Assembly: GCA_041674345.1 (NCBI GenBank) | Contig: JBAYVY010000042.1 | Coordinates: forward strand, 1-15,541 | DNA from: JBAYVY01 sp041674345 | Lineage (GTDB): Bacteria > Planctomycetota > Phycisphaerae > Phycisphaerales > Zrk34 | DNA length: 15,541 bases | Reading direction: 5' to 3' | Part shown: positions 1 to 5,007 of the stretch, piece by piece | Layout: each line of letters begins with the position of its first letter | Position numbering within the stretch: the first letter of the stretch is position 1 | Notes under the pieces: generated by a model | The model's input: the letters and a program-made list of their open reading frames with translations, nothing else | Databases searched by the model: none | What the model was told of the DNA's origin: nothing | Position numbers and translations under genes: made by a program

Positions 1-2
1 CT

Positions 3-578
3 GGTCTGGGAAGCAACACGATGACCGGGCTTGCCGGTGTCGTGGGCGGTTCCCGCACTATGACCGTCAATGTGACCAATTCGGAGTTCAGCAATTCCTC
101 GACTCTTGAAGTCACACCCGCATCGCCCGGAACGCTGTCATTCAGCAACGCATCGGGCCAGAACGCCATCGGCACCGTGCTTTGGGATGCCAACGGACTT
201 GGCCTGGGCGGAGTTGATCTGACCAATGGCGGCTCCCTCTCGCATCTTCAAACCAAGATTCTTGCCAGTGATCTGAACGTCGGCTTCCGTGTGGATATCA
301 CCGAAACACTCGCGGCCGGTGGATCCTCGGCCTACTTCACCGCCAATCTTGGCGCAGGGGCTTCGTTCGTCAATCAGCTTCTGTCGAGTTTCATTAACGC
401 TGCCAACGTGGACTTCACGCAAGTGAACAGCATCCTGCTGACCCTGACCGGTCCCGATGCTCAGGACTCCACACTGGACCTGTTGGAAGTGACCAACACC
501 CCCGTGCCTGAACCGGCTTCTCTGGCACTGATCGCTCTTGGTGCAGTGGCGATGCTTCGTCGCCGTCACCATGCGTGA
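3..578 (+). CDS. PEP-CTERM sorting domain protein, C-terminal part (5' end outside window)
   Basis: The reading frame is open to the left edge, so only the C-terminal ~190 residues are visible. The last ~24 residues form a classic PEP-CTERM signal: VPEP (about 24 residues before the end), a hydrophobic stretch (ASLALIALGAVAML) and a basic RRRHHA tail. Members of this class are exported, then processed by an exosortase and displayed at the surface or in the extracellular matrix. The visible body is rich in Ser, Thr, Asn and Gly with few Cys or charged residues, typical of beta-rich secreted PEP-CTERM proteins. No enzymatic motif is visible, so the specific role is unknown. A strong terminator follows 39 nt after the stop, so this gene ends its own transcription unit. 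The sorting signal is certain; the true start is not in view. Confidence 0.88.
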   Translation, partial: GLGSNTMTGLAGVVGGSRTMTVNVTNSEFSNSSTLEVTPASPGTLSFSNASGQNAIGTVLWDANGLGLGGVDLTNGGSLSHLQTKILASDLNVGFRVDITETLAAGGSSAYFTANLGAGASFVNQLLSSFINAANVDFTQVNSILLTLTGPDAQDSTLDLLEVTNTPVPEPASLALIALGAVAMLRRRHHA

Positions 579-616
579 CCGTTCGCTTAAATGCGACCCC
601 GATTCGTTTCGTCTCC

Positions 617-650
617 ACGCGCCGCGGGGTCACCCCCCGCGGCGCGTTTT
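617..650 (+). terminator. Rho-independent terminator of the PEP-CTERM gene
   Basis: A perfect 12-bp GC stem (CGCGCCGCGGGG at 618-629 with its complement at 635-646) has a 5-nt loop and is followed directly by TTTTCTTT. An A-T pair extends the stem. It lies 39 nt after the PEP-CTERM stop codon. Confidence 0.92.
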
Positions 651-726
651 CTTTGTCGGCGATTTCCGGTCAATTCGGACATCCGCGGCCCGTGACTCGA
701 AAAATATTCCGATAATTCGTATTTTG

Positions 727-757
727 TTGATATGTCAGTGCCGTGGGGTGCTATAAT
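727..757 (+). promoter_or_regulatory. Sigma70-type promoter upstream of structured RNA
   Basis: TTGATA (727-732) and a consensus TATAAT (752-757) are separated by 19 nt, slightly longer than ideal. The predicted start is near 764. It sits after the previous terminator and before the structured leader/sRNA, so it probably drives that RNA and possibly the stress-gene run behind it. Confidence 0.6.
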
Positions 758-763
758 GCGGGT

Positions 764-908
764 GACATTGGAGCGCGAACGAAATACCAATCGCCTCCAA
801 GTCGGACGACTAGATGAAGGGCAGCCCGACTGAAATCGGGACGTCCGTTGACGAGTAAGCCGACGTGAACAGGCACTTTTTCAGTGCGGGTTCATGTCGG
901 CTTTTTTT
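764..908 (+). ncRNA. Structured leader or small RNA, class unrecognised
   Basis: About 145 nt lie between a good promoter and a strong terminator and hold no convincing ORF. Foldable parts, in order: TTGGAG (769-774) with CTCCAA (795-800 region); an arm GTCGGACG (about 801-808) with CGTCC-GTT-GAC (about 842-852) enclosing a CCCGA/TCGGG hairpin; then the terminator hairpin at 857-908. The GTCGG of the second arm is also complementary to CCGAC in the left arm of the terminator, so an antiterminator conformation is conceivable. The terminator lies only ~47 nt before the DUF2294-type gene, which suits a cis-acting attenuator; an independent sRNA is equally possible. I do not recognise a known riboswitch core. 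The structure is read by eye, not computed. Confidence 0.5.
857..908 (+). terminator. Strong intrinsic terminator before the DUF2294 gene
   Basis: The left arm AGCCGACGTGAAC (858-870) pairs with GTTCATGTCGGCT (890-902) with one G-U pair. An inner GCAC/GTGC stem caps it and a run of T (902-908) follows. It ends the structured RNA and lies inside the leader of the downstream gene. Confidence 0.88.
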
Positions 909-954
909 GCACTCGTGGTCACCCGTGACCCACAATCCGCAACGAGATGACATC

Positions 955-1377
955 ATGATGACTCCGATTAAAAAAACGATGGCACAGCAGGTCGCGAAAG
1001 CGGCCAGCGATTTTCAACTGCAACGCACGGGGCACGCGCCCAAGTCCGTGACTGTGGTGCTCAGCGACAGCACACTGGTCATCACCATGCACGGTGCTTT
1101 GACGCCTGCGGAACAGGCCCTGGCCACGAACCCCGCCGGCGCGGCGCAGGTGCAGGAGTTTCACCGCCAATTGTTCGTCACTTCTTCCGAGGACTTGCGG
1201 CAGGCGATCAAGCGCATCACCGGCGTGGACGTGCGGGAAGCGGCGTCGGACGTTGAAACAACCACCGGCACCGTGGTCCACGCATTCACCAACGGAACGA
1301 TGGTGCAGGTGTTTTTACTGGCCGAAGAATTGTCCCCTGAAGCATGGAATGCAAGTGATCCTGTCGGATCACTGTGA
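955..1377 (+). CDS. DUF2294 / MpsC-like family protein
   Basis: A 140-residue cytoplasmic-looking protein with no membrane segment. It resembles the DUF2294 family (now grouped with MpsC, named from the S. aureus MpsABC sodium-translocating, membrane-potential system). The family pattern is visible: an N-terminal helix; APKSVTVVLSDSTLVITMHG, a beta pair like the family's 'GPkevrv...d.lvvrl.G'; LTPAEQALA; a helix ending in a TGV segment; and a final strand pair. The start at 955 (alternative ATG at 958) is preceded only by a weak GAG. An in-frame ATG at 865 lies within the terminator hairpin and is unlikely. It is the first gene after the structured leader and heads the run of stress-type genes. 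In other bacteria the family is tied to stress and bicarbonate/sodium physiology; the biochemical role here is inferred only. Confidence 0.72.
   Translation: MMTPIKKTMAQQVAKAASDFQLQRTGHAPKSVTVVLSDSTLVITMHGALTPAEQALATNPAGAAQVQEFHRQLFVTSSEDLRQAIKRITGVDVREAASDVETTTGTVVHAFTNGTMVQVFLLAEELSPEAWNASDPVGSL
1354..1373 (+). other. Hairpin across the end of the DUF2294 gene
   Basis: AGTGATCC (1354-1361) and GGATCACT (1366-1373) form a perfect 8-bp stem with loop TGTC, ending 1 nt before the stop codon. There is no T-run. It may be a processing or translation-coupling element ahead of the lipoprotein gene 27 nt downstream, or just chance. Confidence 0.45.
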
Positions 1378-1404
1378 AGTCATTAACCAAGAAGGAGTAC
1401 CAAC

Positions 1405-2043
1405 ATGACTCGTCAATTGATTGGAATCGGGATCGTGGTTTTGGGTGCTGCGATGTTGACCGGCTGCGGACGTGACAACCCGTCGGAGCAAGGCAGCAAG
1501 GTTCAGAAAGCGACGGCGGTGGCCGCGGATCAGGCGGAGATCGACGCCAAGGCGACCGCGGATGCGAAAGTGGCTGCCGATATGAAAGCGGAGAAAGACG
1601 CCAAGGCGGCGGCGGATCAGGCAGCAACGGATCTCCAGGCGGCGAAAAACGCGAAGGTAACGGCGGACCAGGCCGCGGTCGATGCGGAAATCGCGGCGGA
1701 CGCCAAGGCGGCTGCGGACATCAAGGCAGCCGAGGTTGCGAAGGGGGCCGCCGAAAAAGCCGCTGCGGATGCGAAGGTCGCCGCCGACGTTAAGGCCGCC
1801 GCCGATCTGAAGGCCGCCAATGCCCAGATCAAGGTGTCCGCCGATGCCACCGCCGCGAAGGCCGCTACGCTGCTTGAGCAACTCCAGCAGCAGATCAAGG
1901 ACGGCAAACTTGATGCAGCCCAGACAAGTCTCACCGAATTGGACGACATGAAGGGCTGGCTCCCCGCATCGATTCAGGAAAAAGTCGAAACCGCCCGAAC
2001 CGCGCTGAAAGCGAAGCAAACCGCCGCGAATTTGGTGAGGTAA
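1405..2043 (+). CDS. Ala/Lys-rich coiled-coil lipoprotein
   Basis: A 212-residue protein beginning with a lipoprotein signal peptide: a short basic start, a hydrophobic stretch and lipobox LTGC with Cys21; residue +2 is Gly, not Asp. Residues ~35-150 are a long low-complexity helix of Ala, Lys and Asp in repeating units such as AAADxKAAxD. This implies an extended alpha-helical rod or coiled coil lying in the periplasm. The C-terminal ~60 residues are less repetitive (LEQLQQQIKDGKLDAAQ onward) and look like a small helical pair. An AAGGAG site 8 nt upstream fixes the start. By analogy with Lpp-like and Tol-associated Ala/Lys-rich proteins, it may span the periplasm and link envelope layers; this is inference. 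Repeat slippage at the GCG/GCC/AAG-rich codons could vary its length. Confidence 0.82.
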   Translation: MTRQLIGIGIVVLGAAMLTGCGRDNPSEQGSKVQKATAVAADQAEIDAKATADAKVAADMKAEKDAKAAADQAATDLQAAKNAKVTADQAAVDAEIAADAKAAADIKAAEVAKGAAEKAAADAKVAADVKAAADLKAANAQIKVSADATAAKAATLLEQLQQQIKDGKLDAAQTSLTELDDMKGWLPASIQEKVETARTALKAKQTAANLVR

Positions 2044-2052
2044 TTCAAACGA

Positions 2053-2064
2053 TCCTCCGGAGGA
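2053..2064. other. Palindrome containing a ribosome-binding-like core
   Basis: TCCTCCGGAGGA is a perfect 12-nt palindrome 10 nt after the lipoprotein stop. It holds both a GGAGG Shine-Dalgarno core and its complement, yet no start codon follows at usable distance. It could be an intercistronic structure or a relic of a lost gene. Confidence 0.35.
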
Positions 2065-2125
2065 GTTAAGTTCCGTCGGCTGAACAAGCGTGATCCATTG
2101 CCCTCTAACCCTGAAAGACTGATTC

Positions 2126-2356
2126 ATGAAAAACTTTGTGGTGCAACCCGAATCCATGCATGTATTCACGGCCTCGCCGAAGCGCGTCGCCCCGAAATCC
2201 GAATCGGCCATGCCCCCGATTTTCCCGGCCCCCCTGCATGCCGACATCGCTCGACGCGCGTACGACATCTACGTCAACAAGGGTTGCCAACAGGGCCAAT
2301 GCCAACAGAACTGGCAGCAGGCCGAGCAGGACTTGGGGAGCAAGGACCGGTCGTGA
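2126..2356 (+). CDS. DUF2934 domain small protein
   Basis: A 76-residue soluble protein. Residues ~38-71 (HADIARRAYDIYVNKG, then QNWQQAEQDL) match the DUF2934 pattern of a short helix with ARRAY-x-IY, a Gly turn and a W-x-x-AE second helix. The N-terminal ~35 residues are Pro-rich and disordered-looking. The usual turn region is altered to a Cys/Gln-rich CQQGQCQQ. The function of this family is unknown; it is often found near stress and envelope genes. The start at 2126 has only a weak GAAAGA upstream, weaker than its neighbours. Confidence 0.75.
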   Translation: MKNFVVQPESMHVFTASPKRVAPKSESAMPPIFPAPLHADIARRAYDIYVNKGCQQGQCQQNWQQAEQDLGSKDRS

Positions 2357-2409
2357 CATTCACCGCGACCGCGATTTGCACAAAGTCGAACAACTGAAAG
2401 GAAACTCCA

Positions 2410-2574
2410 ATGGGACTGATTCTACTCATCATCGTGATCTTGTTGCTCGTGGGCGCGTTGCCCCGCTGGAACCACAGCCGAAGTTGGGGCTACTACCCCA
2501 GCGGCGGCCTGGGGCTGATCCTGCTGATCCTGTTGATATTGCTGCTGATGGGATACCTGCCCCGCGGTTTCTGA
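2410..2574 (+). CDS. DUF3309 family small membrane protein
   Basis: A 54-residue, almost wholly hydrophobic protein. It fits the DUF3309 layout well: an N-terminal membrane segment (MGLILLIIVILLLVGALP), a short polar linker with PRW, SRSWGYYPSGGLG, and a second membrane segment (LILLILLILLLMGYL). The family length is about 50 residues, so it is complete. An AAAGGA site lies 8 nt upstream. It is predicted to be an inner-membrane hairpin with the aromatic/Gly turn between the segments. The family has no established biochemical function and tends to sit among small stress genes, as here. Confidence 0.85.
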   Translation: MGLILLIIVILLLVGALPRWNHSRSWGYYPSGGLGLILLILLILLLMGYLPRGF

Positions 2575-2629
2575 TCGCTCGGCGGCAGGCGTTGTTGTGT
2601 CACTCATCTGATTCATTCAAGAGGAACTT

Positions 2630-2851
2630 ATGAAAATCGCATTCATTGTGCTCGCTGTGATCGTGGTTGTGGGCTTCTTTATGGGTTGGTTCAATTTCTC
2701 GGCACACAACAGCGACGGTAGTTCCACCGCCAACATGACCATGACGGTGGACAAAGACAAGATCGCGGCGGACAAGGACAAGCTTGTGGACCAGATGCAC
2801 AACCTGGGCAACCGGAACGACCCACCGACACCCGACCAGGATCGGAAATGA
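2630..2851 (+). CDS. Small single-pass membrane protein, family not recognised
   Basis: A 73-residue protein with an N-terminal hydrophobic segment (residues ~3-22, MKIAFIVLAVIVVVGFFMGW). A hydrophilic tail rich in Asp and Lys (VDKDKIAADKDKLVDQM) follows and ends in a Pro-rich charged stretch. GAGGAA upstream supports the start. The likely topology is an N-terminal anchor with a charged helical tail outside the cytoplasm. I do not recognise a named family. Its place between the DUF3309 and DUF948-like genes, on the same strand and with similar signals, suggests it belongs to the same stress unit. Confidence 0.7.
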   Translation: MKIAFIVLAVIVVVGFFMGWFNFSAHNSDGSSTANMTMTVDKDKIAADKDKLVDQMHNLGNRNDPPTPDQDRK

Positions 2852-2891
2852 TCGACCAGGCCACGGATGCTGCATGCACAGGGGACGACAT

Positions 2892-3113
2892 ATGCTCCGA
2901 TTACGCGATGAAACGCCTGCCGTACACACTGGCGATCATAGGGACAAGACATTGATTGAGATGATCTGCCGCCGAATCGCGCGTGATTATGCGGAACGCG
3001 ACGGGACGGCAGGCGCACAGATGCGTACCAAACAGATGTGTCGTCTCGCGGAGAGAAAACCCTCGACCGCCCCGCGGATCGGTTCGACGATCTCCGCGCC
3101 ATGTGAACGATAG
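2892..3113 (+). CDS. Doubtful small ORF in a 304-nt gap
   Basis: The gap 2852-3155 has no confident gene. The best candidate is this 73-codon frame (starting MLRLRDE, with a charged helical middle such as DKTLIEMICRRIARDYAERD and a basic end). AGGGGA lies about 7 nt upstream of the ATG. No family is recognised, there is no signal or membrane segment, and codon use is not distinctive. It could be a real small protein or a chance ORF in a long intercistronic spacer. Confidence 0.3.
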   Translation: MLRLRDETPAVHTGDHRDKTLIEMICRRIARDYAERDGTAGAQMRTKQMCRLAERKPSTAPRIGSTISAPCER

Positions 3114-3155
3114 GTTCGCCGCAACAGATACGGATAGAAGTCAGAAGGAACGTAT

Positions 3156-3554
3156 ATGCCGATCGAAATTTACATTGCGGTGCTGGTGGCCTGTGGCTGC
3201 ATGGTCGTGCTGACGCTCTCGGTGTTGATCGTGGCGATGTATGTGCATGCGACGTTGGCGCGGATGGAGCAGAGTGCGGCCAAGATGCAGAGCGACGTAT
3301 CCGCCCTGGCCCAGGAGAGCAGAGGGATCATCACGGAGATGCGACGGGCCTCCAGCGCAGCCGCCTCATCAATGGAGGACGTGAAGCATATGACGCACAC
3401 GGCTCGCGGTTGGACGGATCGAGCCGATCATCTGATCGTCGCCGTGGGTGCCATTGTCGAGCCGCCGGTGTTTTTGGTGTCGAAGAAGATTCAAATGGCC
3501 GGGGGATTTGTCAGCGGGGTTCTGCAAGCGTTGCTGAACTCCAAAAGTGAATAA
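3156..3554 (+). CDS. DUF948-like membrane-anchored protein
   Basis: A 132-residue protein with one N-terminal membrane helix (residues ~5-29). A long amphipathic helix follows (residues ~33-95) with heptad-like spacing of Met, Ala and Ser, as in the DUF948 general-stress family. A GAIVEPPVFLVSKK segment then leads to a terminal amphipathic helix. AAGGAA upstream supports the start. The predicted form is an inner-membrane anchored coiled coil. DUF948 proteins frequently neighbour YtxH-type genes in other bacteria, and a YtxH-like gene follows here after 21 nt, which reinforces the assignment. The molecular role of the family is not established beyond a link to general stress. Confidence 0.75.
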   Translation: MPIEIYIAVLVACGCMVVLTLSVLIVAMYVHATLARMEQSAAKMQSDVSALAQESRGIITEMRRASSAAASSMEDVKHMTHTARGWTDRADHLIVAVGAIVEPPVFLVSKKIQMAGGFVSGVLQALLNSKSE

Positions 3555-3575
3555 CTCTGTTTAAGGAGTCTGTCG

Positions 3576-3860
3576 ATGTCGGATGAAAACAAGGGATCAT
3601 CGTTTGCCACCATGAGCGCAGCATTTGCCGTCGGAACGCTGGTAGGCGTGGGTTTGGCGCTTCTGTATGCCCCCAAATCAGGTAAAGAAACGCGGGAGCT
3701 GGTGGGCAAAAAGATGAGAGACATCAAGGGTGCTGCTGGCAGCGTGATTGAAGAGGGCAAGCATCTGATCCAGGAAGGCAAGCAGAAGGCGCATGAGGTG
3801 TTCGAGAAGGGCAAGGAAGTCGCGCATGAAATCGGCGGATCCGCCGATCGGAATGTGTAA
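3576..3860 (+). CDS. YtxH-like protein
   Basis: A 94-residue protein with the YtxH signature: an N-terminal Gly-rich membrane helix (AAFAVGTLVGVGLALLYAP, residues ~10-30), then PKSGKETRE, then a long amphipathic Lys/Glu helix to the C-terminus (KGAAGSVIEEGKHL, EGKQKAHEVFEKGKEVAHE). The length is typical. A strong AAGGAG site supports the start. YtxH family proteins are induced by general stress in Bacillus; the helix resembles LEA-like or membrane-lining helices. It forms a tight pair with the preceding DUF948-like gene. Confidence 0.88.
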   Translation: MSDENKGSSFATMSAAFAVGTLVGVGLALLYAPKSGKETRELVGKKMRDIKGAAGSVIEEGKHLIQEGKQKAHEVFEKGKEVAHEIGGSADRNV

Positions 3861-3892
3861 TGAATGCGGAGTACCCCCCCCGGCCGACACGG

Positions 3893-3947
3893 TTCACCAT
3901 ATCCGATCCGCTCACTGCAATCGAGCGGATCGGACGGTGGGGGTGAA
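3893..3947 (+). other. Long intercistronic hairpin
   Basis: TCCGATCCGCTC (3902-3913) and its exact complement (3923-3934) form a 12-bp stem with a 9-nt loop; TTCACC and GGTGAA extend it as an outer stem. No T-run follows, so it is more likely an mRNA-stabilising or attenuating structure between the YtxH-like and DUF3185 genes than a full terminator. A run of 8 C lies just upstream (3874-3881). Confidence 0.65.
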
Positions 3948-4023
3948 AGAGACCCGTGGCACGGAGACGGGAGGGTGTTCGCGGAACACGCCGAACATCT
4001 GACGCCATGCCGAAAGGAATCTT

Positions 4024-4242
4024 ATGAATATTCAACGCATTTTCGGAACCATTCTCCTGGTGGCGGGCGTGATTCTGTTCATCATCGGTTTGAGCGCATC
4101 AGACTCGGTCGCTGACCGATGGAGCAACTTCTTCACCGGCCACTACACAGACGCCACCGTGTGGTACATGGTCGGCGGGATCGGGTTGGCGGTCGCGGGC
4201 CTGATGATGGGCCTGTTCGGCGGACGCGGAAACTTGTCGTAA
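4024..4242 (+). CDS. DUF3185 family small membrane protein
   Basis: A 72-residue protein with two membrane segments (residues ~8-24, TILLVAGVILFIIGLSA, and ~48-66, YMVGGIGLAVAGLMMGL). They are joined by an amphipathic loop with the family pattern SASDSVADRWSNFFTG and TDATVWY. This matches the DUF3185 layout over its full length. AAAGGA lies 8 nt upstream of the ATG. It is predicted to be an inner-membrane hairpin of unknown function. The family commonly occurs beside other small stress-associated membrane proteins. Confidence 0.85.
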   Translation: MNIQRIFGTILLVAGVILFIIGLSASDSVADRWSNFFTGHYTDATVWYMVGGIGLAVAGLMMGLFGGRGNLS

Positions 4243-4287
4243 ACCGCATCGCGCCACGTGCGTGATGAAATCAATGGCCCCGCTTGA

Positions 4288-4311
4288 GCCGGCGGATGCG
4301 TATCCGTCGGC
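4288..4311 (+). other. Intercistronic hairpin before the SYLF gene
   Basis: GCCGGCGGAT (4288-4297) pairs with ATCCGTCGGC (4302-4311) over 10 bp, one G-U, with a 4-nt loop GCGT and no T-run. It sits in the 144-nt spacer between the DUF3185 and SYLF genes. Confidence 0.55.
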
Positions 4312-4386
4312 ATGAATCGCGGGTTGGGCAACCTGTGATCGGCGTGCGGGAATTTCCCGGCGACGATCCGATCGAAAGGACTCGTT

Positions 4387-4941
4387 ATGAAAAAGTATCT
4401 GACCGGAATGATGTTCGCGGTGGTTGGTGTGATCGGCTTCCTGATAGTCGCCGGCTGTGCGACGGCACCGGCCACGGTGGAAGGCAAGACCGACATCCGT
4501 GACGACGCAGCCGTCGCGGTCAGCAAAGCGAAGACGAGTGATCCCACGCTGGCCAACGTCCTCGACTCCGCCGCGGGCTATGCGGTGTTCCCCTCGGTCG
4601 GCAAAGGCGCGGCGGGAATCGGCGGGGCCTACGGCAAGGGCGTGCTCTACGAACGCGGCATCGCCGTGGGCTACTGCGATCTGAGCCAGGCGACGATCGG
4701 CTTCCAACTGGGCGGGCAGGCCTACACCGAAATCATCGCATTTGAAACCCGGCAGGCCGTGGACACATTCAAGCAAGGCAACTTCCGCTTCGACGCACAG
4801 GCCACCGCCGTCGCGCTGAAGTCCGGCACCGGCGCCAACGCCAAGTACGCCAACGGCGTGGCGGTCTTCACCATGGACGAGGCCGGCCTGATGTACGAGG
4901 CCTCCGTGGGCGGACAGAAGTTCAGCTATCAAGCCAGGTGA
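4387..4941 (+). CDS. SYLF (Ysc84) domain lipoprotein
   Basis: A 184-residue protein. The signal peptide ends in lipobox VAGC with Cys24, so it is predicted to be lipid-anchored in the envelope. Residues ~55-184 are a SYLF/Ysc84 domain: SAAGYAVFPSVGKGAAGIGG, GKGVLYERG, a central QATIGFQLGGQAYTEII strand pair and the terminal GLMYEASVGGQKFSY. The length matches stand-alone bacterial members. SYLF domains bind phosphoinositides in eukaryotes; bacterial lipoprotein versions are abundant but poorly defined and are often stress-induced. AAAGGA upstream supports the start. It is the last gene of the stress-type run and converges with rlmN across a hairpin. Confidence 0.92.
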   Translation: MKKYLTGMMFAVVGVIGFLIVAGCATAPATVEGKTDIRDDAAVAVSKAKTSDPTLANVLDSAAGYAVFPSVGKGAAGIGGAYGKGVLYERGIAVGYCDLSQATIGFQLGGQAYTEIIAFETRQAVDTFKQGNFRFDAQATAVALKSGTGANAKYANGVAVFTMDEAGLMYEASVGGQKFSYQAR

Positions 4942-4953
4942 CCCGCCGGATCG

Positions 4954-4983
4954 GCCGCCCGGGAAACCTTCCTCCCGGGCGGC
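4954..4983. terminator. Probable terminator between convergent genes
   Basis: GCCGCCCGGGA (4954-4964) and its exact complement (4973-4983) form an 11-bp GC stem with an 8-nt loop. It lies 13 nt after the SYLF stop and 25 nt before the rlmN stop on the other strand. No T-run on either side, so termination strength is uncertain. Confidence 0.65.
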
Positions 4984-5007
4984 GATGGTCACAACCGTAC
5001 TCGCCAT

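Noticed and set aside
865..954. An upstream extension of the DUF2294 protein from ATG 865
   Set aside because: That start lies inside the terminator hairpin and the extension has no resemblance to the family N-terminus.
4099..5007. A 302-codon minus-strand frame
   Set aside because: Antisense to the SYLF and DUF3185 genes, with no recognisable domain and compositional features of a shadow frame.
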